Origin: a virus
Length of the DNA: 33,459 bases
Virus record (IMG/VR): IMGVR_UViG_3300028030_000435
Location: 1-33,459 of that record
Reading direction: 5' to 3' (one strand)
The translations under genes and the position numbers were made by a program. Positions 21,602 to 29,092 of the stretch are shown in pieces (within the stretch, counting starts at the first letter, position 1; each line of letters opens with the position of its first letter). The notes beneath the pieces were generated by a model. It was given only the letters and a program-made list of their open reading frames with translations, was not told where the DNA came from and made no database searches.

Positions 21602-22846
21602 ATGGCACTACAAGGCGTAGAAATAACCAGAGGCAGCATCGGCGCTAACACGTTAAGTGTTGGCGACGGTGTTTCCGCTATCGTCATAGGGGCGCCTGCC
21701 GCTACGGGATTGGCGCAAGGTGTGGTCAAACATTTATTTGGTATCAAAGATGCCGAAAGTGTTGGCATTACCGCCGATTTTGACCAAACCAACAACGTCA
21801 ACGCTTACCGGCATATCAGCGAATTTTACCGCAAAGCCGGTGAAGGCTCGCACCTGTATGTGATGTTGGTTGACCCAACCAAAACGATGGTGGAAATTTT
21901 GGAAGATACCGGTAGTAATTATGCTAAAAAACTATTATCGGAAGCCGGAGGCGATGTGCGACAGTTGGCTGTTGCCGTGAACCCTACCGGTGCCACGACC
22001 CACTTAAACGGCTTGCCGGCTGATGTGTATAATGCCATAGCCAAGGCACAGGGCTTATACGACTGGGCAGACAGCCACTATATGCCGTTACAGATTTTAT
22101 TGGAAGGTTACGATTATGCCGGCGATGCATCAACCGTTGCCGATTTGCGTGACTTACCCAATTTGCAGGCACACAAAGTCAGTGTGATTATCGGACAGGA
22201 CTGGGCGTATGCAGAAAGTAAAACCGGTAATGCTCAAAAATATGCCGATGTCGGTACCGCACTTGGCGTGTTGTCAAATGCGGCTATCAATCAAAATATC
22301 GGTGATGTGGAAAGCTTTAATATCACGGATGCCACCAAAAACATTTGGATGGTACCGGGATTGAGTTCGCATCAAAAAAACAGCGATGTGATGGAACAGC
22401 TGCAAACATTGGATACCAAGGGCTACATATTCGGAGTTGAATATATCGGTATATCTGGTGTTCGTTTTAACGACGACCATACCTGCACACCGATTATTAT
22501 GGATGCGGAACATAATGTCAACGAATATTGTATTGCCTTTGGCCGTACCCACGACAAAGCTCGCAGACAACTGCGCACGGCTTTGTTGCCCAAAGTCAAA
22601 ACGGTGCAGCCGACCGATAAGAAAACCGGCAAGATACCGGCAGGGGTTATCAAGTATTTTGAAAACTTGGCCGGTGGTGTTTTTGAGGATATGGAAAAAG
22701 CCCGTGAAATTTCCTTCGGAAAAGCCACGGTTAACCCCGACAGCGATTTGGTCGTTGCCCGGGAATTGGAATTGTCGTTTGAAATTATCCCTTACGGCAA
22801 TGTAGGTATCATTAGAGGAACGTCTAATCTTAAAACGCAAGTATAA
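21602..22846 (+). CDS. Contractile tail sheath protein (DUF2586-type)
   Basis: A 414-residue sheath subunit, counterpart of Mu gpL. The N-terminal region (MALQGVEITRGSIGANTLS), a Gly-rich VSVIIGQDWAYAES strand (about 198-211), and a C-terminal FEIIPYGNVGIIRGT handshake-arm-like end match the DUF2586 sheath family. It polymerises around the tube and contracts on infection. It overlaps the tube gene by one base (TAATG). Its presence makes the virion a myovirus. Confidence 0.87.
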   Translation: MALQGVEITRGSIGANTLSVGDGVSAIVIGAPAATGLAQGVVKHLFGIKDAESVGITADFDQTNNVNAYRHISEFYRKAGEGSHLYVMLVDPTKTMVEILEDTGSNYAKKLLSEAGGDVRQLAVAVNPTGATTHLNGLPADVYNAIAKAQGLYDWADSHYMPLQILLEGYDYAGDASTVADLRDLPNLQAHKVSVIIGQDWAYAESKTGNAQKYADVGTALGVLSNAAINQNIGDVESFNITDATKNIWMVPGLSSHQKNSDVMEQLQTLDTKGYIFGVEYIGISGVRFNDDHTCTPIIMDAEHNVNEYCIAFGRTHDKARRQLRTALLPKVKTVQPTDKKTGKIPAGVIKYFENLAGGVFEDMEKAREISFGKATVNPDSDLVVARELELSFEIIPYGNVGIIRGTSNLKTQV

Positions 22847-23262
22847 TGGCAAGAGCAATCAGAAACGGTAAGGCGTATGACAGCGCCGACGTACAAACAT
22901 TAATCAACGGTATTCCGTGGGAAGTAGAAGAAATCAGTTACGGCATGACACAAGAGCATCAGTTGAATTATCAATTAGGGAGTGAAAAGCCGTCATCATG
23001 GAGTCAAGGTAAGGAAGAGTATAGTTGCAGTGTAACCGTTCCTATGCATGCCATTGCAGCGTTGGAGCGTGTCGCCCCGGGGGGCAGGTTGACCAAAATA
23101 CGTCCGTTTTATATTAATGTCAGTTTTGTCAATGACTATAACGACATTGTAAACGATACGATTTTGGCAAAGTTCAAAGACCAAGGACGTGAAGTAACCG
23201 GTGATATGGGTTTGAAAAAACAGTATGAGCTGTTTGTATTGGATATGAATTTTAATAACTAA
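22846..23262 (+). CDS. Tail tube protein
   Basis: A 138-residue beta-rich protein directly after the sheath, the normal position of the tube gene (Mu gpM). It has a strand-rich pattern (SCSVTVPMHAIAALE, then RPFYINVSFVNDYNDIVNDTI, then KKQYELFVLDMNF) like tube proteins with the Hcp-type barrel. It starts by a one-base overlap with the sheath stop. The chaperone gene follows after 6 bases. Confidence 0.8.
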   Translation: MARAIRNGKAYDSADVQTLINGIPWEVEEISYGMTQEHQLNYQLGSEKPSSWSQGKEEYSCSVTVPMHAIAALERVAPGGRLTKIRPFYINVSFVNDYNDIVNDTILAKFKDQGREVTGDMGLKKQYELFVLDMNFNN

Positions 23263-23268
23263 TCATGT

Positions 23269-23595
23269 ATGAAACTTAAAAAGTTAGATCAAAAAACCAA
23301 AGACGTACTCAAAAAAGAGTACGGAGAAGACAAGTTGGTCATTCTCGAAGTGCCTACAAACGAAACGGAAACCGAATATATCGAAGTGGCGGCACGTGTG
23401 CCTTCACGTCAGGTTTTCAGCCAGTATTTGAAGTGGGCAAATGACAACCCGAAAAAAGCACAGGAGATTTTGTTGCGAGGTTGTGTCTTAACTGACCGTG
23501 AAGTTATTGAAGCCGATGACTTTATGTTTAACACGACGATTAGTTTGTTGGCGGAACTTATTCCTATCGGTCAGGGTCGTATAAAAAAGTTTTAG
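23269..23595 (+). CDS. Tail assembly chaperone, short form
   Basis: A 108-residue acidic helical protein encoded between tube and hub genes, the position of the G-like tail assembly chaperone that coats the tape measure during assembly. It has a beta-like N-terminal part (KLVILEVPTNETETEYIEVAARVP) and a helical C-terminal part with NPKKAQEILLRGCVL. It ends just after a slippery A AAA AAG; ribosomes that do not slip make this form. Confidence 0.75.
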   Translation: MKLKKLDQKTKDVLKKEYGEDKLVILEVPTNETETEYIEVAARVPSRQVFSQYLKWANDNPKKAQEILLRGCVLTDREVIEADDFMFNTTISLLAELIPIGQGRIKKF

Positions 23596-23786
23596 AGGTC
23601 GGCTTGCACTACGCCGATGATAAAGATTGGGTGTTTAAACGAGATGCTTTAATTAGCCACGTTTTACATATTCCGTTTCCGGAACAGCTTCCTGACGATG
23701 TATGGGCACTCAAATGGGCGCAAGTAGTGTGGCTGGCCGAGAAAGGCATACTCGGTGTAGAGCTTAAAAATCAAATAAATGTCTGA
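23269..23786 (+). CDS. Tail assembly chaperone, -1 frameshifted long form
   Basis: Slippage at 23583-23589 joins the first 107 residues to a further 65 read in the -1 frame (from 23589 to the TGA at 23784-23786), giving about 172 residues. The added part (VLEVGLHYADDKDWVFKRDA and onward) has no usable ATG of its own, has normal phage codon use, and reaches 8 bases into the next gene. This is the lambda G/GT arrangement, in which the extension links the tape measure to the tube subunit. Confidence 0.8.
23583..23617 (+). promoter_or_regulatory. Programmed -1 ribosomal frameshift site
   Basis: A AAA AAG (23583-23589) is in the correct zero-frame phase and is the most efficient type of bacterial -1 slippery heptamer. 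The zero-frame stop TAG follows after one codon. Nine bases after the heptamer, TCGGC (23599-23603) can pair with GCCGA (23613-23617), with a G-U extension, as a stimulatory hairpin. Confidence 0.82.
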
Positions 23787-24381
23787 CGGTATAATACTTA
23801 ATTTAGGGAAAAGATATGCAGCGGCGTTCGGTTTGTTGGCAATAGGTGGCAAACCGGACAAAGCCCATATCGATAAGGATTACAAGCTGACATTTTTTGA
23901 CGAAAGCGATGAAACAACGGCAGATATAAGTCTGACGTTTGACGGTAAAGAAGTTGCCTTCGGACAAATACCATTTGTTAGTTCCGGTGATGCCGGACCA
24001 AAAAAACTTTTTGCACCGCCCCCGCTGATCACCTTTAACCGGCAAAAGCACCATATTGAAACACCTATCAACGGCAGTGATGCCGTAGTAGTGGAACGTT
24101 GGGGAATCAAGTCTTGGGATATTAGAGTGAACGGGCTGTTGATTGATGTAGAAAACCGGCAATACCCGGCAGAATATATCCGCAACTTAAACCGGCTGTT
24201 CAGTTATAAAGGTGTGGTTGATGTCAGCGGAGCGCAGTTTGAGGATAAGGACATTGACAGTATCTATTTTAAAGGTATCAGCATACAGCCCATTCCGGGA
24301 TATGCCGATACGGTTAAGTTTAGTTTGAAAGCCCGTAGTATCAATGCGGTTGGTTTTACCCTATTAAATCCCAACGGATGA
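23779..24381 (+). CDS. Baseplate/hub-associated tail protein (DUF6046-like)
   Basis: A 200-residue beta-rich protein. Signs are an acidic N-terminal half, a central VVERWGIKSWDIRVNGLLID stretch (about 104-123), then YPAEYIRNLNRLFSYKG (about 128-144) and a C-terminal VKFSLKARSIN strand. This resembles the DUF6046-type proteins of Bacteroidota Mu-like phages, in the slot of Mu gpN. Many such proteins carry a LysM or hub-binding fold. It overlaps the hub gene by 4 bases (ATGA). The tape measure expected just upstream is not here. Confidence 0.6.
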   Translation: MSDGIILNLGKRYAAAFGLLAIGGKPDKAHIDKDYKLTFFDESDETTADISLTFDGKEVAFGQIPFVSSGDAGPKKLFAPPPLITFNRQKHHIETPINGSDAVVVERWGIKSWDIRVNGLLIDVENRQYPAEYIRNLNRLFSYKGVVDVSGAQFEDKDIDSIYFKGISIQPIPGYADTVKFSLKARSINAVGFTLLNPNG

Positions 24382-25364
24382 ATTTTCTATACTATAATAT
24401 GCGTTGTGAGATTCAGCTCGGTAAGGTTAAAACCAATGTAGTCAATTCTATACAAATAGATCAGTCTATCAAAAAGCTTACCGATACGGCGGTGATACAA
24501 TTACCCCGCAATTTGGTTGTAAAGCGTGACGGACAGCAAGACAGTTTGGAAGGTAAAAAAGTTCGTGATTTTATAAAAGTAGGTGACCGGGTTCAGATTA
24601 AACTGGGATATGATGATGAACTTAAATCCGAGTTTACCGGTTACATTACCAAAATAGGTGCCGATGCGCCACTGGTAATTCATTGCGAGGATGAAATGTG
24701 GCAGTTGAAACAAAACAAAATTACCAAAAGCTATAAGCAGGTAAAACTGCTGACACTGTTGCAGGACATTGCCCCGGGATACGAATACGAGGTCATTGAC
24801 AATATTAGTTTAGGAAAGTTTAGAATTGACAAGGCATCTGCTTATGAGGTGTTGAGTCAATTGCAAAAAAAATACGGTTTGTTTAGCCGGTTTACGGGCA
24901 AAGTATTGCATGTTGGATTTCCGGTTAGCATAAAGCCGTCTGTAAAGCATCCGATTAATCTGAACCGCAATGTTAGGGCACAACGCAGCGATTTGAAATT
25001 TGTCAGTAAAGACGATTTGAAGGTGATGATAAAAGCTATCAGCTTAAACAATGACGGCAGTCGCTTATCGGCAGATTTCGGTGATAAAAACGGTGCTGTA
25101 AGAACATTGCATTTTACAGGTAAAACTTTACAGGAGCTAAAAGAACTTGCCGAAAAGAACTATAAAAGTTTGTCGTTTGACGGTTTTCAGGGTAAACTGC
25201 CCACTTGGGGTTTGCCCCGTATTAAGGCGGGTGATGCCGTCAGTATAACCGACCCTGCCTATAATGGAGAGCATGACGGCACTTATTTGAATGAAGCCGT
25301 TCAAATCAAGTTTAACGGCTCAGAAGGTTTTAAAAGAGAAAATACTTTAAGTATGAAATTATGA
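24378..25364 (+). CDS. Baseplate hub protein (Mu gpP/gp44-like)
   Basis: A 328-residue protein of the D/P-type hub family that caps the tail tube and carries the spike. Features include an N-terminal barrel (FIKVGDRVQIKLGYDDEL followed by FTGYIT, about 68-92), a helical middle (SAYEVLSQLQKKYGLFSRF, about 154-172), and a C-terminal LPRIKAGDAVSITDP strand (about 278-292). It overlaps neighbours at both ends by ATGA, so expression is coupled with the endolysin encoded next. Confidence 0.78.
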   Translation: MNFLYYNMRCEIQLGKVKTNVVNSIQIDQSIKKLTDTAVIQLPRNLVVKRDGQQDSLEGKKVRDFIKVGDRVQIKLGYDDELKSEFTGYITKIGADAPLVIHCEDEMWQLKQNKITKSYKQVKLLTLLQDIAPGYEYEVIDNISLGKFRIDKASAYEVLSQLQKKYGLFSRFTGKVLHVGFPVSIKPSVKHPINLNRNVRAQRSDLKFVSKDDLKVMIKAISLNNDGSRLSADFGDKNGAVRTLHFTGKTLQELKELAEKNYKSLSFDGFQGKLPTWGLPRIKAGDAVSITDPAYNGEHDGTYLNEAVQIKFNGSEGFKRENTLSMKL

Positions 25365-25828
25365 CAGCAAAAAAAATACAATATTTAGTTATTCATTGCA
25401 CCGCCACACCACAGGGGCGTAAGGTTACCCGTGAGGATATTTATCAGTGGCATATCAAAGGGCGTGGTTGGAGCCGTCTCGGTTATTCGGATATGATCCA
25501 TTTGGACGGACACTTGGAAAACCTGACCCCTTATGATGATGATGATCTTATCGAAGCCCATGAAATGACTTGGGGCGTCAAAGGTATCAATGCCATAAGT
25601 CGTCACGTGGTTTATGTCGGCGGATTGGATAAACATTTAAAGCCCAAAGATACTCGCACCGAAGCGCAAAAAGAAACACTTGCCGATTATGTGCGGTTTA
25701 TGGTAAAGCTGTATCCGTGGATAAAAGTGGCAGGGCATAACAAGTTTGCCAATAAAGCCTGCCCCTGCTTTGAATGGAAAACTTGGCTTAAAGAAATTGG
25801 AATACCCGATAAAAATATTGCCTTATGA
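25361..25828 (+). CDS. Endolysin: T7-lysozyme-like N-acetylmuramoyl-L-alanine amidase
   Basis: A 155-residue Amidase_2/PGRP-type enzyme that cuts between muramic acid and the stem peptide. Zinc ligands are visible: His12 (LVIHCTAT), His126 (VAGHNKF) and Cys134 (KACPCFEW), as in T7 lysozyme. A supporting Tyr lies near 42 (RLGYSDMIHLDG). There is no signal peptide, so release needs a holin or other pore. It overlaps the hub gene and the spanin-like gene by 4 bases on each side. Confidence 0.92.
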   Translation: MTAKKIQYLVIHCTATPQGRKVTREDIYQWHIKGRGWSRLGYSDMIHLDGHLENLTPYDDDDLIEAHEMTWGVKGINAISRHVVYVGGLDKHLKPKDTRTEAQKETLADYVRFMVKLYPWIKVAGHNKFANKACPCFEWKTWLKEIGIPDKNIAL

Positions 25829-26358
25829 AGTTGAAAGTGGAAAGCGGTAAAGTGGAAAGCGGAAAGTGCGCCTCGATACAATCCCGATTATCATCGGGAT
25901 CACTCGGCGACCTATTTCGTAAAGTGGCATTAAAGCTTATAGTGGCATTCATTTTTATAAGCTTTATGGTTAGCTGTAAGATATTCGGCACCCGACAGGT
26001 GTATAAAAAGCAGAACAAAAAGCATATCGTGGAGCGTGGCACAATTCATTATAAAGTCCCCCGTGAACAGATTATTTACGTGCCGAATATCAAAGTAAAA
26101 GATACGGATATTGTTATCCGTAAACCACGAACCATATTAAGGGCAAAGAAGCGTAACGGTAACTTTGAAAAAATTGGTTGCGAAGCTCCGCCCGCGGATA
26201 TGAAAAAAGACTATGTAAAAGAAACCGATGAAAGTAAAAAGGAAACGGACTCTAAATCCGAAGGACTTATTTCAAAATTAACCTTGAAAAATGCCTTATT
26301 CCTTTTTTTAGGATTATCGGCTTTGATAGCAGTTAATAATTTAACCAAAAGAAAGTGA
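25825..26358 (+). CDS. Lipoprotein with C-terminal membrane helix, u-spanin candidate
   Basis: A 177-residue protein next to the endolysin. A hydrophobic stretch (about 36-50) ends in a lipobox-like MVSC (Cys51), and a second membrane helix lies at the C-terminus (about 156-171, before NNLTKRK). An outer-membrane lipoprotein with a C-terminal inner-membrane anchor is the plan of unimolecular spanins such as T1 gp11, which fuse the membranes in the last lysis step. The first 33 residues are encoded by repeat sequence (25835-25900); a GTG at 25924 would give a normal 17-residue lipoprotein signal. Confidence 0.6.
   Translation: MKLKVESGKVESGKCASIQSRLSSGSLGDLFRKVALKLIVAFIFISFMVSCKIFGTRQVYKKQNKKHIVERGTIHYKVPREQIIYVPNIKVKDTDIVIRKPRTILRAKKRNGNFEKIGCEAPPADMKKDYVKETDESKKETDSKSEGLISKLTLKNALFLFLGLSALIAVNNLTKRK
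25835..25900 (+). repeat. Repeat unit with GTGGAAAGCGG flank and ATCCCGAT palindrome
   Basis: AAGTGGAAAGCGGTAAAGTG (25835-25854) is an exact match to the flank of the REP-like repeat at 10954-10973. It is followed by a second partial GTGGAAAGCGG and a perfect palindrome ATCCCGAT-TATC-ATCGGGAT (25881-25900). The unit lies inside the 5' coding region of the spanin-like gene. Confidence 0.6.
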
Positions 26359-26840
26359 AGGAAGCATTTGCACGGGCAGTTCAGTTAGTAACCAAACCAG
26401 ATATGACGATTGTCAGCGGTAAAGCTGTCCGTATATCCGATGCCGTTTTTGATTTGCAGATAGAGGAAGGTGCCGATATTAAAGATGTACGTATCGGTGC
26501 CATTGCTTCCGGTACACAAACTTATATTAAAATCATTCCGGCTGATAACAGCACGGTATTAGTCGGAATGATTGAAAACAGCGATACCGAAGCGGTTTTA
26601 TTATCCACTTCGGAAATTGACAAAATTGAGATTAAAATCGGCACCTTGGAAGTTGTCTTAACCGGTGATAAAATCAGTTTTAAAAACGGGCAAACCGATT
26701 TTAAAGATTTTTTATCCGGTTTGATTGATGACCTTAAAAGCGCAGTTATTCAGACACCGGCAGGTCCGGGTAATTTCAGCCCGGCTGATGTGCAAAAATT
26801 GACGCAGCGAAAACAGGAATTTTTAAACCTATTTGAATAA
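26355..26840 (+). CDS. Baseplate spike-like protein (gpV/gp45-like)
   Basis: A 161-residue protein starting with GTG at 26355 in an overlap with the previous gene. It has an OB-like strand region (VSGKAVRISDAVFDLQI, then TYIKIIPADNSTVLVGMI, about 17-75), then repeated short strands (IEIKIGTLEVVLTGDKISF, about 94-112) typical of the base of a spike, and a helical end. This matches baseplate assembly protein V, the membrane-piercing spike, in position and pattern. Confidence 0.65.
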   Translation: MKEAFARAVQLVTKPDMTIVSGKAVRISDAVFDLQIEEGADIKDVRIGAIASGTQTYIKIIPADNSTVLVGMIENSDTEAVLLSTSEIDKIEIKIGTLEVVLTGDKISFKNGQTDFKDFLSGLIDDLKSAVIQTPAGPGNFSPADVQKLTQRKQEFLNLFE

Positions 26841-27058
26841 TGGCATTGGTAAAGCAGACGCTTAAAACGGAGATTAAAAACATTTTAAACAGCCTTAAAA
26901 CCAAGACTGATCAGGCGCAAGCCATTGATGAATTTGCAGACAGATTGGCAACGGCTATTGATAATTACATTAAAACGGCAACGGTTAATACAACGGTTAC
27001 CGGAACAAGTGCCAGTGGCGGTCCGGTTACTGGGACAGGCACAGGAACATTGAGCTAA
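26840..27058 (+). CDS. Small tail protein with Gly/Thr-rich end
   Basis: A 72-residue protein coupled to both neighbours by TAATG overlaps. A helical N-terminal part (about 5-48) is followed by a low-complexity Thr/Gly/Ser tail (TGTSASGGPVTGTGTGTLS). It could be a spike-tip or assembly helper; no family is recognised. Confidence 0.55.
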   Translation: MALVKQTLKTEIKNILNSLKTKTDQAQAIDEFADRLATAIDNYIKTATVNTTVTGTSASGGPVTGTGTGTLS

Positions 27059-27345
27059 TGACACACGGAACAGACATATTATTAACGGAAGAATTTGACC
27101 TGCAAATCGAAAACGGAGACTTCGTTACCGGGAGAGCGGATGCACAAAATGTTCAAATTATTTTTTTGGCTCACCCGGGGGAAGTTAAAGAATTTCCAAT
27201 GCTCGGATTTGGGGCATCAAAATATCTAAAAGGTCAAGTCAGTAAGGAAAAATTTTACCGGGATTTGAAGTTGCAGTTGAAATATGATGGCTATGTTGAT
27301 CCGGTGATTCGTAATAATATAGAAAATATTAAAATAGAGATATAA
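27058..27345 (+). CDS. Baseplate wedge protein (GPW/gp25-like, Mu gp46-like)
   Basis: A 95-residue protein of the gp25/GPW type. It has the typical opening (DILLTEEFDLQIENGDFVTG), a central AHPGEVKEFPMLGFGASKYL segment (about 38-57) where family members have the conserved glutamate and glycine, and a short helix then strand (NNIENIKIEI). It joins the baseplate to the first sheath ring. It lies between spike and J-like genes in the standard order. Confidence 0.8.
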   Translation: MTHGTDILLTEEFDLQIENGDFVTGRADAQNVQIIFLAHPGEVKEFPMLGFGASKYLKGQVSKEKFYRDLKLQLKYDGYVDPVIRNNIENIKIEI

Positions 27346-27743
27346 TGATGGAATTTATACAAGCCCACTATTTAGAAATACTCAACGGATTGATGTTGCT
27401 GATAACAGGGAGTTTTTGGATAGATATGCAAAAGAAAAAAGCCCAGTTAAAAAAGATGAATGCAGACGCCAAAGGCAGTGATGCCGATGCCACCGGTAAG
27501 CTGATGGACTTATATCAAGAAGCTTTGGACGACCTAAAAAAACGCTATGAAGAGCGGATAAAGGATATACAAGCCCAACACGATGATAAACTGGCCGAAC
27601 TGGAAAAAAAGTTTAACGCCCGATTTACCGAACTGGAAGAAGAAATAAAGCGGTTACGCTCTAATTTAGAACTTTGGAAAAACAAATACCGCAAGCTTAA
27701 AGAAGCTTTTGATAAATACAGAGAAAAACACGGCGACAAATGA
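27345..27743 (+). CDS. N-terminally anchored coiled-coil protein
   Basis: A 132-residue protein with one membrane helix (about 8-27, LEILNGLMLLITGSFWI) followed by a long, highly charged coiled coil (about 28-130). The layout of a single signal anchor and periplasmic or cytoplasmic coil fits an Rz-like inner-membrane spanin or a holin-associated protein. Because a u-spanin candidate also exists, its lysis role is uncertain; it could be a tail protein. It overlaps the LysM gene by 4 bases. Confidence 0.55.
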   Translation: MMEFIQAHYLEILNGLMLLITGSFWIDMQKKKAQLKKMNADAKGSDADATGKLMDLYQEALDDLKKRYEERIKDIQAQHDDKLAELEKKFNARFTELEEEIKRLRSNLELWKNKYRKLKEAFDKYREKHGDK

Positions 27744-28531
27744 AAACAGTAACCGTATTAAATAACCAATCCCTTTGGGATATATCCGTACAGGAATATG
27801 GCACCGTTGAGGCGGTATTTGAATTGGCAATGGCTAACGATATGGGTGTAACGGATTTGCTCACCGCCGGGCAGGAGTTGCTGTTGCCGGAAGTGGATAA
27901 GAAAATAATTAAGCCGGAAGTGGTGGCGTATTACCGTAGGAATGGGCTGCATCCGGTTAGTGGTGTTACCGACCCTGATTTGAATTTTGACCTAAAAAAT
28001 TATGAAGATATGCGTATAGATTTTGAGTGGGGCAATTCAGACCCCGACCACCCCGATATGACTCAAATAGTCAGTTATGGCGGTGAAACTATCAAAAAGT
28101 ATTCGTTGAAAATAAAACTATCCGATCCGGACTTTATTCAATCTGTGCAGGACCCTATTCTGCTCATTGACCGTCACCGCCGTAAAGGTGGCCGTCAGGG
28201 ACTGACACGATTGTCCGGCTGGAAACATCCAAGGGCTGCCGACTGGATGGGTCGTGTGTTTGAGCTGCCACTCACTGCCACAGAGCAGGTGCTGGACTTT
28301 AAGCAGGAGTATTTTTTTCGCAGCGGTAATTTTCCGCATCCCTTAGGGGTTAATTACAATACAAATCGAAATGCCGGGCTAACCTCTTACGGCTGGATAG
28401 ATTTGGCCTTTCGTATCAGCTACAGACAAGGTGGTAGGCAACACATAACGCCGCACATCGGATTTATCCGCATGTACGGCTATGTTCAAACGGACATAAA
28501 CGCAAAAGTGATTAGCTATGCGCTTAAATAA
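27740..28531 (+). CDS. LysM-containing baseplate protein
   Basis: A 263-residue protein. Residues about 5-50 are a LysM-like module (NQSLWDISVQEYGTVEAVFE, then LLTAGQELLLPE), common in tail hub proteins of contractile systems. The remainder is beta-rich with several Trp/Tyr-containing strands (ENKKYSLKIKL-type, HRRKGGRQG loop near 145-153). It sits within the baseplate cluster. The next gene is separated by a 200-base structured spacer, the longest in the rightward late operon. Confidence 0.65.
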   Translation: MKTVTVLNNQSLWDISVQEYGTVEAVFELAMANDMGVTDLLTAGQELLLPEVDKKIIKPEVVAYYRRNGLHPVSGVTDPDLNFDLKNYEDMRIDFEWGNSDPDHPDMTQIVSYGGETIKKYSLKIKLSDPDFIQSVQDPILLIDRHRRKGGRQGLTRLSGWKHPRAADWMGRVFELPLTATEQVLDFKQEYFFRSGNFPHPLGVNYNTNRNAGLTSYGWIDLAFRISYRQGGRQHITPHIGFIRMYGYVQTDINAKVISYALK

Positions 28532-28545
28532 ATTAAAAACTTTTG

Positions 28546-28704
28546 AGTGCCGGTTAAGACACCTTTTGGTGTCGGTTAATGGCGTCTCTTTTTGGCGCCG
28601 GGTATGGCATTCGACCTGCTTTGATGTATGTTGACGAACATACATAGCAGGTAGCGGGTGAGCCGTGAACGCCGGCGACGACCGGTGGGAGCTCATTCGC
28701 TTTT
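28546..28704 (+). ncRNA. Highly structured RNA element in the tail operon
   Basis: In a spacer with no ORF, four consecutive hairpins are visible: GACACC-TTTT-GGTGTC (28558-28573); GGCG/CGCC (28581-28599); ACCTGCT/AGCAGGT with a TTG bulge and ATGTATGT/ACATACAT around loop TGACGA (28614-28652); and GCGGGTGAGC/GCTCATTCGC (10 bp, two G-U) enclosing GCCGG/CCGGT around loop CGACGA (28654-28700), followed by TTTT. The two large hairpins share a YGACGA hexaloop. The last may terminate transcription. The stretch is much more GC-rich than its flanks. Confidence 0.6.
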
Positions 28705-28731
28705 ATAAAAACATTAAAAAAATTAGGTATT

Positions 28732-29091
28732 ATGAAATATTACATACGACAATTAGTCAAAGCCCTTGCCAAACGCCGTTGCCCTAAACTGACTGAAGTG
28801 GTTTATGACAGTCAGGATAATCTGGTAAAGATAAATAATGGTGATTGGGTGCAAAGTTGGGATTTAGACCACAATGCCCCCGCTAATCCGCTGGTTTCCG
28901 TTAGGCATAATTGGGACCGCAAAAGTTTGGTTATTATCACACCATTGGTGCCGCGTACAACCGGTATTAAAGTCAACGGACATGCCCTGCCATGTCTTCG
29001 TTGGGGCAATAGGATTGAAGTAATCTATGACGATATGCACTGGTATATGGATAACTCGGATATTTTTTACATCGACTTAAAACACTACTAA
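28732..29091 (+). CDS. Unrecognised tail-region protein
   Basis: A 119-residue protein between the structured element and the J-like baseplate gene. It has a basic N-terminus (RQLVKALAKRRCPKLTEVVY), then a Trp- and Tyr-rich beta pattern (GDWVQSWDLDH, RKSLVIITPLV, MHWYMDN). Probably a small baseplate or tail-fibre-attachment component by position. No family is recognised. Confidence 0.55.
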   Translation: MKYYIRQLVKALAKRRCPKLTEVVYDSQDNLVKINNGDWVQSWDLDHNAPANPLVSVRHNWDRKSLVIITPLVPRTTGIKVNGHALPCLRWGNRIEVIYDDMHWYMDNSDIFYIDLKHY

Positions 29092-29092
29092 A

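Noticed and set aside
28546-28704. Group II intron fragment (GTGCC start, GAGCCGT-like hairpin)
   Set aside because: It is far too short, the domain V-like hairpin has a hexaloop and the wrong bulge, and no reverse transcriptase is nearby.
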